Positions 24,725 through 33,919 of a stretch of 43,417 bases of DNA are shown piece after piece (the first letter of the stretch is position 1; each line of letters begins with the position of its first letter). The notes beneath the pieces were generated by a model that did no database searches, was not told the origin of the DNA, and saw only the letters and a list, made by a program, of their open reading frames with translations. The stretch is from Pseudoalteromonas sp. MSK9-3. GTDB taxonomy: Bacteria; Pseudomonadota; Gammaproteobacteria; Enterobacterales; Alteromonadaceae. Where the stretch lies: assembly GCF_003590335.1 (NCBI RefSeq), contig NZ_MIET01000019.1, positions 1 to 43,417 on the forward strand, written 5' to 3'. The position numbers were made by a program, and so were the translations under genes.

Positions 24725-25459
24725 TCAAAGAGAAATAGCTGCTGTTTTTGCTAACTCAGGAATATTTAAGATAGTAATGAATTTACCTTCAACCTTAATA
24801 AGGTCGGCTTTTTGGAAGCGGCTTAACAGTCGACTGATGGTTTCAACGGTCAGGCCTAAGTAATTGCCGATTTCGCCACGCGTCATGGTAAAACGGAACT
24901 CTTTACGAGAAAAGCCGCGTTCACCAAAGCGATTTGATAAATTATATATGAAGGTAGCAAGGCGCTCTTCTGCTGTTTTTTTATTTAATAACAACAGCAT
25001 TTCTTGATCATAGTTAATTTCGTTACTCATTAACCGCATGATCTGTTGACGTAGTTTAGGTAGTTTCCCCGCCAGCTCGTCAAGGGTATCGAATGGGATT
25101 TCACAGACCATTGAGGTTTCAAGTGCTTGTGCAAAGCTTTGATGCTTCATCTTATTAATGGCATCGAATCCAACTAAATCACCGGCTAAATGAAAGCCTG
25201 TAATTTGCTCGTCACCTTGCTCTGAAAGTGTATACGACTTAAAAGATCCTGAGCGAACAGCATAAATTGAATTAAGTGGCGCGCCTGATTCAAACAAGTA
25301 ATCACCCTTATGTAATGGCTTTTTACGCTCGATGATTTCATCTAGCTTATCCATTTCGCTGCCATTTAAAGTAAATGGTAAACATAATTGGCTGATACTA
25401 CAGTCATTACAGCTAATTGTGCATTGACTCTTTGAACGTTTTTGATTGTTTAAATCCAT
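24725..25459 (-). CDS. fnr: Oxygen-sensing transcriptional regulator FNR (EtrA)
   Basis: The 244-residue protein matches FNR closely: N-terminal cysteines at 13, 17, 20 and 26 ([19 protein letters not shown]), a cAMP-receptor-like sensor domain ([20 protein letters not shown]), the central Cys in [11 protein letters not shown], and a helix-turn-helix with the DNA-contact motif E-x2-S-R ([15 protein letters not shown]). Under low oxygen a [4Fe-4S] cluster makes it a dimer that binds TTGAT-N4-ATCAA. It lies directly downstream of cbb3 oxidase assembly genes, which FNR commonly induces, and an FNR-like box precedes ccoN. Confidence 0.97.
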   Translation of the reverse strand: MDLNNQKRSKSQCTISCNDCSISQLCLPFTLNGSEMDKLDEIIERKKPLHKGDYLFESGAPLNSIYAVRSGSFKSYTLSEQGDEQITGFHLAGDLVGFDAINKMKHQSFAQALETSMVCEIPFDTLDELAGKLPKLRQQIMRLMSNEINYDQEMLLLLNKKTAEERLATFIYNLSNRFGERGFSRKEFRFTMTRGEIGNYLGLTVETISRLLSRFQKADLIKVEGKFITILNIPELAKTAAISL

Positions 25460-25493
25460 AATAAATCCATTAAAATATGACGCTGAGTCTAGG

Positions 25494-26165
25494 TTAATGT
25501 ACTAATCTATCGGATGCAATGATTAGTAGATAGATACCATACCAGATAAAAATACTACCTAACGCCCACCTAATAAGCGTTAGATTCAAAAAGCGGCTGA
25601 GTTGTTGTGCTGATTGTCCTACAATTAACATGGATGGTAGTGTACCTAGTGCAAAACTGAGCATAATGGCACTGCCATACCAAGGAGTAGGGGCCTGTAA
25701 AGTCCATGTCAGTGCTGAATAGACCAACCCACAAGGTAGCCAACCCCACAGCATGCCATACAGCCAAGTTTTTGGGTAAGTGTTAATGGGTAATAAGTGC
25801 TTATTTAGTTTCACTAAATGTTGCCAAAGCACGGTTTTACCCGCTTGTTCAAGCCATTTGAGTGAGCTGGCTAAGCGCATTACGTATAAGCCAACCAGTA
25901 TCATAAATACACCACTGAATATTTTTAAACTCAGTGCAAATTCCGTATTTTGCTTAGCAAATGTATTGCCTAATGACGCCACTAATGCACCAGCAATCAT
26001 ATAACTTAATGCACGGCCTAAGTTGTAAAGTAATCCGACGGTGATGGGTTTGAGAGTTGTATTCGCCATTTGCAAGCTAGAGGCAATCCCCCCGCACATA
26101 ACAATGCAGTGGCCACTGCCTACTAAGCCCATTATAAATGCCCCGAATAAACTAATCTCGGTCAT
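25494..26165 (-). CDS. SafE/TauE-like (CcoH-region) membrane protein
   Basis: I take the start at ATG 26165 ([20 protein letters not shown], 223 residues), which overlaps the end of ccoS by 14 bases; an ATG at 26198 would overlap by 47. The protein has six spans and the motif pattern of the DsbD/SafE-like family: [37 protein letters not shown] and a mirrored later half with [19 protein letters not shown]. The paired Cys in GHCIVMCGG and WLPCG are those found in copper-handling proteins encoded with cbb3 oxidase genes (as in Pseudomonas and Shewanella cco clusters). A role in copper or thiol transfer for the oxidase is likely. Confidence 0.85.
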   Translation of the reverse strand: MTEISLFGAFIMGLVGSGHCIVMCGGIASSLQMANTTLKPITVGLLYNLGRALSYMIAGALVASLGNTFAKQNTEFALSLKIFSGVFMILVGLYVMRLASSLKWLEQAGKTVLWQHLVKLNKHLLPINTYPKTWLYGMLWGWLPCGLVYSALTWTLQAPTPWYGSAIMLSFALGTLPSMLIVGQSAQQLSRFLNLTLIRWALGSIFIWYGIYLLIIASDRLVH

Positions 26166-26325
26166 TGGCGTTTTTGTGTTGTTCTTTGTCGTCTTCAAAC
26201 AAAATACTATGACCTTGTTTGTTCAGATCTGAAAATTGCTCACTCCTAACCGCCCAAAAAAAGATACCGATAGCAATAATGACGAACAAAATAGCGATGG
26301 GAATTAAAATATAAATGATGCTCAT
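26152..26325 (-). CDS. ccoS: cbb3-type oxidase assembly protein CcoS
   Basis: A 57-residue protein, MSIIYILIPIAILFVIIAIG and so on, with one membrane span and the conserved end of that span FFWAVRSEQFSDLNKQG followed by a charged tail (FEDDKEQHKN). This is the CcoS family, needed for placing heme and copper cofactors in cbb3 oxidase. Its ATG overlaps the ccoI stop as ATGA (26322-26325) and its end overlaps the next gene, so all are translated as one unit. Confidence 0.93.
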   Translation of the reverse strand: MSIIYILIPIAILFVIIAIGIFFWAVRSEQFSDLNKQGHSILFEDDKEQHKNANDRD

Positions 26326-28697
26326 AACTTTAATAACCTCAATGAATTACCAATCACAATGATTGAGCTGGCCGACATACCTATAACCGCGACCCAAGGG
26401 GGGACCATACCAAGCGCTGCAAGTGGCAAAATAGATCCATTGTATAACAACGAAATAGTTAAATTTTGCTTTACGATACGACGTGTTTGCAACGCAATTT
26501 GTTGCAATTGCAAAATGGCATTAAGGTCACTCTTTAACAATACCACATCAGCGGTATTTTTTGAGATATCGGCACCGGTTTCCATCGCGATAGACAGGTG
26601 CGCACTATTAAAAACAGGGCTATCATTTACACCATCGCCCACCATAGCAACAATTTCGCCCTGTTTAGACCACGCTTCAACAGCATGTTGTTTGTCCTTT
26701 GGTGAACAACTACTTTGTTGTGAGTCAAGCTTGAGCGCTGTCGTCAGCTTTGCACCTGCATCGGAGCTGTCGCCCGTTAATAAGTGGCAGCTCAAACCGT
26801 TATTTTGCAACTGGGCAATGACGTCGCTGGCATTTTTTCTGACTTTGTCATTGAAATAAAAGTCCGCGATTGCATGTTCATCTATGTATAAAGTTGCTTG
26901 TGCATTAGAGCGCTTTCCTTGATGCCAGCCACTTTTTCCAATTGCAATGGTTTGTTCGCCTAAAGATGCACTAATTCCTTTACCGGTATGCACTTCTATG
27001 TTTTTTAATTCATGATGTGTGTTTAAGTGTTCGCTAAATGCGGCTGCAATGGGGTGTTCAGAGTACCTTTCTAAACTGGCGGCTAAGGCAAGCACATCTT
27101 GTTCTTGGTAAGAGTCGCTATGTAACACCACTTTGTCTATAGAGAAATGGCCTTCGGTCAAAGTACCTGTTTTATCAAATGCGACACGTGTAAGTTTGGT
27201 TAAGGTTTCTAGTACATGGCCCTCTTTGATCAAAACCCCTTTTTTAGTCAGGGTCGCCACGGCGCAGGTGAGTGCGGTGGGGATGGCTAAACTCAGTGCA
27301 CAAGGGCAAGTTGCTACTAAGACTGAAATAGTGATCCAAAAGGCCTGCTCAGGAGAAACGGGATACCAGCCAATGGCAGTAATTGATGCAAAAACCAATA
27401 AACAGGCAACAAACCATTGTGCAACTTTGTCTGTAACTTCGACTAATTTAGGTCGTTTCGACAGGGCTGAGTGTTGGAGTTTAATAATTTGGTTAAGCAG
27501 GGTGTTTTGCCCCACTTTATTAATTTGAATACTCACAACACCATCGTGATTGACGGTACCGGCAAACACTTGCTGGCCAAGGTGCTTTTTCACAGGTAAG
27601 TGTTCACCCGTCATCATCGACTCATCAACGGTTGTGGTACCTTCAATGACTATACCATCGGCAGCAATGGTTTCACCGGCTTTGATGAGTACTCGGTCAT
27701 GGAGTTTTAGATTTTTGGCTGCAACGACCGCTTCATCGCCATTATCATCGATTTTACGTGCGGTCAGCGGCAAGAGTTTTTGTAAGTTAGCAGTAAACTC
27801 ACTGGCTTTTAAACGTGCTCTGAATTCGAGGTATTTACCCAGTAAAAGTAAAAAGGTAAACATACAAATCGATTCGAAATAAACTTCACCCACTTCCATT
27901 ACTGTAGCGTAACAACTCGCTGCATAGGCACCAAAAATGGCCAAAGAGACAGGCAAATCCATGTTGAGTTGTTTAGCTTTTAGGCCTTTAATCGCATTGG
28001 TTAAAAAGGGCAGTGCGGAGTAAAGAATAACGGGAGACGCCAAGATCAGGCTGATCCACCGAAAGTACTGTTCGAAGTCTTCTTCCATGCCTGAAAACAT
28101 GCCAAAGTACATCGCAAATGCAAACATCATCACTTGCATTGTCATTAAGCCAGCTACGCCCAAACGGCGAATATAGGCTTTTGCGGTCGCTTGTTTTTGG
28201 TTTGCTTCTTCGTCTGCTTGAAAAGGGTAAGCTTTGTAGCCAATTTGCATTAACGCTTGAATGATATCACTCAAAAGCGTGTGTTCTTTGTTCCAGAGGA
28301 TCATCGCACGGTGTGTTGATGTATTTACATCCACACGGGTGACTCCTTTGAGTGCCAGCAGTTGCTTTTCAATAAGCCAAGCACAGGCTGCACAGCTTAT
28401 GCCCTCTACACTCAATAATACTTCTGACAAGTTACCACTGTCAGAGACGAAATCGGATTGAATATCTTGGTTGTCGTAACTTTTAATAATCGACAATTGT
28501 TCAGGAATAAGCGCGTCTACCTTTCCTGCACTTTCAGTTCTAAATTTGTAATAGTCGCTCATACCCTGTGCAACAATGGTTTCAGCAACGGCTTGGCAGC
28601 CAATGCAACACACAGGGTGTTGCTGGCCATCAAATAGCACCGTTTCATTAAATCCTTTTGGGACAGGCTCTAAGCAATGGAAACACGCTTTTGACAT
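26322..28697 (-). CDS. ccoI: Copper-transporting P1B-type ATPase for cbb3 oxidase (CcoI/FixI)
   Basis: The 791-residue protein has an N-terminal Cys-rich domain (CFHCLEPVPKG, CCIGCQAVAE), a heavy-metal-associated domain with SCAACAWLIE, eight spans, the transport motif TCPCALSLAIP, the phosphorylation motif DKTGTLTEG, and the hinge GDGVNDSPVF. These mark FixI-type ATPases, which export Cu(I) to the periplasm for assembly of cbb3 oxidase rather than for detoxification. It overlaps ccoS by four bases and follows fixH by 5 bases. Confidence 0.97.
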   Translation of the reverse strand: MSKACFHCLEPVPKGFNETVLFDGQQHPVCCIGCQAVAETIVAQGMSDYYKFRTESAGKVDALIPEQLSIIKSYDNQDIQSDFVSDSGNLSEVLLSVEGISCAACAWLIEKQLLALKGVTRVDVNTSTHRAMILWNKEHTLLSDIIQALMQIGYKAYPFQADEEANQKQATAKAYIRRLGVAGLMTMQVMMFAFAMYFGMFSGMEEDFEQYFRWISLILASPVILYSALPFLTNAIKGLKAKQLNMDLPVSLAIFGAYAASCYATVMEVGEVYFESICMFTFLLLLGKYLEFRARLKASEFTANLQKLLPLTARKIDDNGDEAVVAAKNLKLHDRVLIKAGETIAADGIVIEGTTTVDESMMTGEHLPVKKHLGQQVFAGTVNHDGVVSIQINKVGQNTLLNQIIKLQHSALSKRPKLVEVTDKVAQWFVACLLVFASITAIGWYPVSPEQAFWITISVLVATCPCALSLAIPTALTCAVATLTKKGVLIKEGHVLETLTKLTRVAFDKTGTLTEGHFSIDKVVLHSDSYQEQDVLALAASLERYSEHPIAAAFSEHLNTHHELKNIEVHTGKGISASLGEQTIAIGKSGWHQGKRSNAQATLYIDEHAIADFYFNDKVRKNASDVIAQLQNNGLSCHLLTGDSSDAGAKLTTALKLDSQQSSCSPKDKQHAVEAWSKQGEIVAMVGDGVNDSPVFNSAHLSIAMETGADISKNTADVVLLKSDLNAILQLQQIALQTRRIVKQNLTISLLYNGSILPLAALGMVPPWVAVIGMSASSIIVIGNSLRLLKL

Positions 28698-28702
28698 GGT
28701 GA

Positions 28703-29194
28703 CTACTTATATTCTGGTGATATTTTTATGATTGTGTCGCTAGGTAATTGTAAGTTTTCTTTTAGTTTCCAGCTGCCATCCATAGGTTCAAGGAATACAG
28801 TGTAAGCGCCTTGTTCTATTGAATCTAATACAGCGGTAAATTCGCCATTGGCGTTGGCAAGTAAGTTTGTATTGAAGTCGTACTTTTGAATAGTACGATG
28901 ATAAAACGATGCCTTTAATGCGTTAACTTTGCTGGCATCACCTTTAGTAAAGTGAAACTTGATGGTGTCGGCTGTTACTTGTAACTCTCCGTGTAAATAA
29001 AGTGCTTTGGCTTTATTGAACTTTGTGAGTTCGAGGTTAATGGCTTTACCTTTTTTATAATAGTCATCAACGACCATATCGGGGCCGTTGCCAACCGCAA
29101 ATACGACTAATCCAATACAGGCAATAATAGTGACTACAGGGAAAAACATTAAAAACCAAGGCCAAAAGTTTTTATACCACGGGGTAGGATTCAT
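28703..29194 (-). CDS. ccoH: FixH/CcoH family protein
   Basis: A 163-residue protein with one N-terminal span (FWPWFLMFFPVVTIIACIGL) followed by DMVVDDYYKKGKAINLELTK, the typical FixH segment that leads into a periplasmic beta-sandwich domain (YLHGELQVTADTIKFHF to IKISPEYK). FixH/CcoH is needed for stable assembly of the cbb3 complex and contacts CcoP and CcoN. The gene follows the ccoP terminator and precedes ccoI by 5 bases. Confidence 0.93.
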   Translation of the reverse strand: MNPTPWYKNFWPWFLMFFPVVTIIACIGLVVFAVGNGPDMVVDDYYKKGKAINLELTKFNKAKALYLHGELQVTADTIKFHFTKGDASKVNALKASFYHRTIQKYDFNTNLLANANGEFTAVLDSIEQGAYTVFLEPMDGSWKLKENLQLPSDTIIKISPEYK

Positions 29195-29253
29195 AACGAC
29201 TCAAAGACTTAAAAAGTGTGCAGGTATTTTATCCTATTTGCGGTGAAAAACCT

Positions 29254-29283
29254 AAAAAAAAGCCTCCAAATGGAGGCTTTTTT
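29254..29283 (-). terminator. Strong intrinsic terminator between ccoP and ccoH
   Basis: GCCTCCA (29262-29268) and TGGAGGC (29271-29277) form the core stem, extended by A/T pairs on both sides, with seven A's before and six T's after, so it can act on either strand. It should end most of the ccoNOQP message and lower expression of the assembly genes ccoH-ccoI-ccoS. Confidence 0.9.
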
Positions 29284-29306
29284 GATCTCGATTAACTCGT
29301 TATAAT

Positions 29307-30275
29307 TTATTGATTATTTTGCGATAAGCTATAAACATAAGCGGTTAATAAGTGAACTTTATCTTCACCTAAGATCTCTTTCCATGCTGGCATTACACCT
29401 GCACGGCCGTGGTTAAGTGTTTCTTCAACTGCACGTTTAGAACCACCGTATAACCAAATATTATCTGTTAGATCAGGTGCACCGAATGGGAGGTTATGCG
29501 CAACAGAGCCTTTACCGTCCATACCGTGACAAGCCGCACACATTGCGAACTTAGCTTTACCTGCATCAGCATCTTTTTGGTTAACTTTACGACCTGAAAG
29601 GCTAAGTACATAAGCCGTCATTTCGTCAATACCTTGCTCACCAAGTGCGTCTTTCCAACCAGGCATCGCAGCTACACGACCGTTAAGCAGTGTTTCTTTG
29701 ATTTGGTCAGGTTTGCCACCGTATAACCAGTCGTTGTCTGTTAGGTTAGGGAAGCCCATACCACCACGTGCATCAGAACCGTGACACTGTGCACAGTTTT
29801 GCGCAAACAAACGTTGACCAATTTCAAGTGCTTTTTCGTCTTTGGCAAGTGTGACCACATCTTGTTTAGCAAATGCTTCAAAGATAGGGCCAAAGCGCTC
29901 TTGTGCATACTCAACTTCTTTGTCTAGCTGTACCCAATTTCCGCTCTCTTTTGCAGCCTCAATAGCAGCTTTAGATTCTTCCATTGATTTAACACCTTGG
30001 TTTGAGCTGGTCCAATTAAGGAAACCCGCAAAATTACCAAGGCCAGGGTAGGCTGCTAAATAATACACAGACCAAACAAAGGTTGCGAAGAACATGTACG
30101 TCCACCATTTTGGTAGTGGGTTGTTTAATTCTTCGATACCATCGAACTCGTGACCACAGCTTTCACCTTCTTCAACACCTGCATAGTTTTTCAGGTTCCA
30201 AAGTAGTAAGCCTAAGATCAGAGCAAGACACGCAAGGGTTAATACGATAACCCAAATACTCCAAAAGCTAGTCAT
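29307..30275 (-). CDS. ccoP: cbb3-type cytochrome c oxidase subunit III (diheme CcoP)
   Basis: A 322-residue membrane protein with an N-terminal span (FWSIWVIVLTLACLALILGL), a second at MFFATFVWSVYYLAAYPGLG, and two cytochrome c domains with CAQCHGSDARGGMGF and CAACHGMDGKGS. Distal Met ligands are provided by segments such as AAMPGWKDALG and GVMPAWKEILG, duplicated in the two domains. CcoP passes electrons from soluble cytochromes to CcoO and CcoN. Its start overlaps the ccoQ stop by four bases. Confidence 0.97.
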   Translation of the reverse strand: MTSFWSIWVIVLTLACLALILGLLLWNLKNYAGVEEGESCGHEFDGIEELNNPLPKWWTYMFFATFVWSVYYLAAYPGLGNFAGFLNWTSSNQGVKSMEESKAAIEAAKESGNWVQLDKEVEYAQERFGPIFEAFAKQDVVTLAKDEKALEIGQRLFAQNCAQCHGSDARGGMGFPNLTDNDWLYGGKPDQIKETLLNGRVAAMPGWKDALGEQGIDEMTAYVLSLSGRKVNQKDADAGKAKFAMCAACHGMDGKGSVAHNLPFGAPDLTDNIWLYGGSKRAVEETLNHGRAGVMPAWKEILGEDKVHLLTAYVYSLSQNNQ

Positions 30276-30457
30276 TTTTCAGACTCCTTTTCCTCGTTAG
30301 AGATTGTGCTGTCGTGCTTTTTCTCGTCTTCGAAAATCGCATTTGCAGCGCTGTCGAAACGATTCTTTGAGCGTTTGCTGTATGCCCAGCCAACAATCAC
30401 AATAAATAGTACCAAAATTATCAGAGTCAAAATGCCTCTGTATGTGCCGTAATCCAT
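30272..30457 (-). CDS. ccoQ: cbb3-type oxidase subunit CcoQ
   Basis: A 61-residue protein with one membrane span (ILTLIILVLFIVIVGWAYSK) and then the conserved basic motif SKRSKNRFDSAANAIFEDE. CcoQ/FixQ stabilises the assembled oxidase core. It fits between ccoO (5 bases upstream) and ccoP (4-base overlap). Confidence 0.93.
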   Translation of the reverse strand: MDYGTYRGILTLIILVLFIVIVGWAYSKRSKNRFDSAANAIFEDEKKHDSTISNEEKESEK

Positions 30458-30462
30458 AATAA

Positions 30463-31137
30463 TTACTTCAAATGTGTGCCAAGTTGCTGAAGGTATGCAA
30501 TTAGGGCTTGCATTTCGGTTGCACCAGTTCCGTTATTCATAGAATCGACTTCAGCAATTTGAGCAAGTAGCTCATTATCATCGCCGTAACCTTTTCCATC
30601 ATACTTTGGTGATGCTTTATCAATGCCAAAATTGTCACGGAAGATTTGCAATTTCTTCAAAGTAAGAGACGTATCTACCTTGTTGCTATCTAACCACGGG
30701 TAACCAGGCATATTAGATTCTGGAACTACTGAACGAGGGTCCATCAAATGGGCGTAGTGCCAATCATCAGAATAACGTTCGCCAACACGCGCTAAGTCAG
30801 GACCAGTACGCTTAGAACCCCATTGAAATGGGTGATCCCATACTGACTCACCCGCTACAGAGTAGTGGCCGTAACGTTCAACTTCATCACGAAATGGACG
30901 GATCATTTGTGAGTGACAGTTATAACAGCCTTCACGCACGTAAATATCACGACCTTCCATTTCTAATGCCGTCAATGGGCGTAGGCCATCAACAGGTTTA
31001 GTTGTGTCTTCTTGGAACATAAGTGGTGTAATTTCTACCAGTGCCCCAAAGCTGATTGCAAAAACAGTCAGTATGGCCATCAGGCCAACGTTCTTTTCTA
31101 CAATTTCATGTTTATTGGCTAATTTTTTATCGCTCAT
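30463..31137 (-). CDS. ccoO: cbb3-type cytochrome c oxidase subunit II (CcoO)
   Basis: A 224-residue monoheme subunit with an N-terminal membrane anchor ([20 protein letters not shown]) and the heme site [20 protein letters not shown]; the axial Met is in [10 protein letters not shown]. Additional conserved blocks are [15 protein letters not shown] and [14 protein letters not shown]. CcoO carries electrons from CcoP to the active subunit. It lies 12 bases after ccoN. Confidence 0.97.
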   Translation of the reverse strand: MSDKKLANKHEIVEKNVGLMAILTVFAISFGALVEITPLMFQEDTTKPVDGLRPLTALEMEGRDIYVREGCYNCHSQMIRPFRDEVERYGHYSVAGESVWDHPFQWGSKRTGPDLARVGERYSDDWHYAHLMDPRSVVPESNMPGYPWLDSNKVDTSLTLKKLQIFRDNFGIDKASPKYDGKGYGDDNELLAQIAEVDSMNNGTGATEMQALIAYLQQLGTHLK

Positions 31138-31149
31138 ACTCTACACCCC

Positions 31150-32583
31150 TTAAGCCATTTTTGCGTGTGCATCGGTAGCAAGTGTGCCACTTTTAGCATT
31201 CACAGTGCGGAACACGTTGTATGCCATTACAAGCATACCAACAACGATGAATACACCGCCTAGGAATCGCATAATGTAGAATGGTTTAGATGCTTCAAGC
31301 GATTGTACAAAGCTATACATCAATGTACCGTCAGAGTTTACAGCACGCCACATTAGGCCTTGCATTACACCTGAGATCCACATTGCAACGATGTATAAAA
31401 CAACGCCCACAGTGTGTAGCCAGAAATGTGTGTTAACGAGCTTAACGCTATACATGTTGCCGTGGCCAAATAATGCAGGAATTAGGTGATAAATTGCACC
31501 GATAGAGATCATCGCAACCCAACCTAGCGCCCCAGAGTGCACGTGGCCAACAGTCCAGTCAGTATAGTGTGACAATGCATTAACTGACTTAATTGCCATC
31601 ATTGGGCCTTCGAACGTTGACATACCATAGAACGAAAGAGAGACAACTAAGAAACGTAACACTGGGTCAGTACGAAGTTTGTGCCATGCGCCAGATAGCG
31701 TCATGATACCGTTGATCATACCACCCCATGAAGGAACGAATAAGATAATCGACATTACCATGCCTAAAGACTGCGTCCAGTCTGGAAGTGCTGTGTAATG
31801 AAGGTGGTGAGGACCAGCCCAAATGTAAAGAGAAACCAATGCCCAGAAGTGAACTACTGACAAACGGTAAGAATATACAGGGCGACCAGCTTGTTTAGGT
31901 ACGAAGTAGTACATCATACCTAAGAAACCAGCTGTTAATAAGAAACCTACTGCGTTGTGACCATACCACCATTGAACCATCGCATCGACTGCGCCAGCAT
32001 AAATTGAATATGATTTAGTTAACGACACAGGCACTGCCATGCTGTTAACGATGTGCAACACTGCAACCGTAATAATGAAACCAGCATAGAACCAGTTTGC
32101 TACGTAGATATGAGAAACTTTACGCTTGATCAATGTACCAAAGAACACAACCGCATAGGTGATCCAAACAACCGCAATTGCGATATCGATTGGCCACTCT
32201 AGCTCTGCGTATTCTTTTGACGAAGTAATACCAAGAGGAAGCGTAATAGCTGCCGAAACAATGATTGCCTGCCAACCCCAAAAGGTGAACGAAGCGAGCT
32301 TGTCGGAAAAAAGTCGCGTTTGACATGTACGTTGAACAACATAGTAAGATGTTGCAAAAAGTGCACTAGTACCAAATGCGAAGATAACTGCGTTCGTGTG
32401 TAACGGACGTAGTCGAGAGTAAGTTAACCATGGTGTATCAAAGTTCAATGCTGGCCAAGCTAGTTGGGCAGCAATAAGAACACCAACACCCATGCCAACG
32501 ATGCCCCAAATCACTGTCATGATAGCGAATTGGCGTACAACTTTATAATTGTACTCAGTTTGTGATGCTACTGTCTGGCTCAT
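31150..32583 (-). CDS. ccoN: cbb3-type cytochrome c oxidase subunit I (CcoN)
   Basis: A 477-residue subunit with twelve spans. Metal ligands and family blocks can be seen: [20 protein letters not shown] (low-spin heme His), [20 protein letters not shown] (Cu-B His, with the Tyr of the cbb3 type nearby), [15 protein letters not shown] (two Cu-B His), and the final [19 protein letters not shown] and [14 protein letters not shown] (heme ligands). It reduces O2 to water with very high affinity and pumps protons. It heads the ccoNOQP operon; an FNR-like box lies about 200 bases upstream. Confidence 0.98.
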   Translation of the reverse strand: MSQTVASQTEYNYKVVRQFAIMTVIWGIVGMGVGVLIAAQLAWPALNFDTPWLTYSRLRPLHTNAVIFAFGTSALFATSYYVVQRTCQTRLFSDKLASFTFWGWQAIIVSAAITLPLGITSSKEYAELEWPIDIAIAVVWITYAVVFFGTLIKRKVSHIYVANWFYAGFIITVAVLHIVNSMAVPVSLTKSYSIYAGAVDAMVQWWYGHNAVGFLLTAGFLGMMYYFVPKQAGRPVYSYRLSVVHFWALVSLYIWAGPHHLHYTALPDWTQSLGMVMSIILFVPSWGGMINGIMTLSGAWHKLRTDPVLRFLVVSLSFYGMSTFEGPMMAIKSVNALSHYTDWTVGHVHSGALGWVAMISIGAIYHLIPALFGHGNMYSVKLVNTHFWLHTVGVVLYIVAMWISGVMQGLMWRAVNSDGTLMYSFVQSLEASKPFYIMRFLGGVFIVVGMLVMAYNVFRTVNAKSGTLATDAHAKMA

Positions 32584-32780
32584 TTTCTGGATTCCGCTGC
32601 AATTAATGCGATTAGAAATGAATTACCTGCATAAACAGGCCCTGCTTTATATTTCAACAAGCTTGCTTAAAAATGAAATTGCTTGACAATTTCATTTGAA
32701 ACCAACCTGAGAAACCCTTATTTTTGCAAGGAAATAATAATTTTTTTGCAAAAAAAAAGATACCTCAAACGCGTAAAATT

Positions 32781-32794
32781 ATGACTTCAATCAA
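32781..32794. promoter_or_regulatory. FNR-box-like site upstream of ccoN
   Basis: ATGACTTCAATCAA matches the FNR consensus TTGAT-N4-ATCAA at 8 of 10 fixed positions, with a perfect right half. It lies in the 310-bp region (32584-32893) between ccoN and the divergent lipoprotein gene, about 200 bases from the ccoN start. The rest of this region is AT-rich with an A/T homopolymer near 32738-32760; I see no gene in it. FNR control of cco operons is common. Confidence 0.45.
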
Positions 32795-32893
32795 ATTTCA
32801 CTCCATTCTTTGCTCAGTTATTCATCATTGTAGCGTAATATTAAAATCTGCATTACTATGCATCAGTTTTTATCGCCTAAATTAGGATAAATA

Positions 32894-33337
32894 ATGCTCA
32901 AATTATGGTTTTTCGTACTTGCCGTGTTGAGTTTTGTGAGCGCATGCTCTGACCCTACAGCTATTATACATGAAAGTTCAGAAAAAAGTGAAAGTTTAAG
33001 TGAAATAGAAAACTGTACAATACAATCTCCTTGTACCAATGCCGCAAAATTACTACTTTGGTACTCTTCTAAGTTAATAAAAGGAGAGGAAGAAATCGGT
33101 GTAACAGTCACTCTTCCAAGCGATATGGTGATTAAGTCTGCTTTTTTAGCCGGAAAAGAGATGAATATGGGGTATATTCCGGTATTTTTTGAGCAAGAAA
33201 AAAATGGTCAGTTTTATGCAACAACCATGGTTGGCCTTTGCACAACACAAGTGATGCAATGGAGATTGACACTTAACGTAGTCGACAATACCAATCAGGA
33301 AAAGTTGTACGACTTTCCTTTGTATGTAATTCAGTAG
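32894..33337 (+). CDS. Predicted lipoprotein of unknown function
   Basis: A 147-residue protein with lipoprotein signal MLKLWFFVLAVLSFVSACSD (lipobox VSAC, Cys near 18). The mature part has three more Cys (NCTIQSPCTNAA, GLCTTQVMQW) and a beta-sandwich-like pattern: EIGVTVTLPSDMVIKSAFLA, IPVFFEQEKNGQFYATTMVG and QWRLTLNVVDN. I do not recognise a named family. It is divergent from ccoN and 12 bases or so from a GreA/B-like gene, so the two may be one operon. Confidence 0.7.
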   Translation: MLKLWFFVLAVLSFVSACSDPTAIIHESSEKSESLSEIENCTIQSPCTNAAKLLLWYSSKLIKGEEEIGVTVTLPSDMVIKSAFLAGKEMNMGYIPVFFEQEKNGQFYATTMVGLCTTQVMQWRLTLNVVDNTNQEKLYDFPLYVIQ

Positions 33338-33349
33338 TAAACGGTGACA

Positions 33350-33832
33350 ATGAAGATGAATAAAGGCCATGTAATAGAGCATATAAAATTTGCACTAGAG
33401 ACAAAGCTGGCAGAAGCAAAACAAGCGGCAGACAGTGCGCATCAAGATGCAACACATGAACAAAGCGCAGCAGAAACACAGTACGACTCTTTAAGTATTG
33501 AGTCAGGGTATTTAGCGCATGGGCAAAGTGAACGGGTGAATGAGATCCATAAATCGATTTCGCTGTTTACCCATAGCTTTAGCCAAGACCCTGAAAAACG
33601 GGCAAAAGAAGGGAGCCTTGTGCAACTCATTGATACAGATGATAAGACGCACTGGTTTTACTTAGGCCCCAGCGAAGGCGGGTTAAAAGTGACTGTTCAG
33701 CAACATGCTATTTTGGTGATCACACACGGATCTCCTATTGGACAAGCGCTGTTTAATAAAGAAGTTGATGATGAAGTGGTGCTTACTGTGGGCGATCGTA
33801 CTCAGCACTTTGACGTTGTGGCAATTTTATAA
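33350..33832 (+). CDS. GreA/GreB-like C-terminal domain protein
   Basis: The protein of about 160 residues has a helical N-terminal half (a likely coiled coil, HVIEHIKFALETKLAEAKQA) and a C-terminal FKBP-like domain as in Gre factors: EGSLVQLIDTDDKTHWFYLG, then LVITHGSPIGQALFNKEVDDE and VVLTVGD. SPIGxALxxKxxGDEV is the hallmark of the Gre C-terminal domain that binds RNA polymerase. It lacks the exact GreA N-terminal acidic tip (the D/E pair of GreA is not evident), so it could bind polymerase without cleaving transcripts, or be a Rnk-like anti-pausing protein. The start may be ATG 33350 or 33356. Confidence 0.75.
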   Translation: MKMNKGHVIEHIKFALETKLAEAKQAADSAHQDATHEQSAAETQYDSLSIESGYLAHGQSERVNEIHKSISLFTHSFSQDPEKRAKEGSLVQLIDTDDKTHWFYLGPSEGGLKVTVQQHAILVITHGSPIGQALFNKEVDDEVVLTVGDRTQHFDVVAIL

Positions 33833-33919
33833 CCAAATAACGATAAAGTTTGCAAGGAGTTAGTCGATATCTATTGTTATTGACTGGTTTTTGAACTAAA
33901 CGATCGCAAGGAAAAAGCG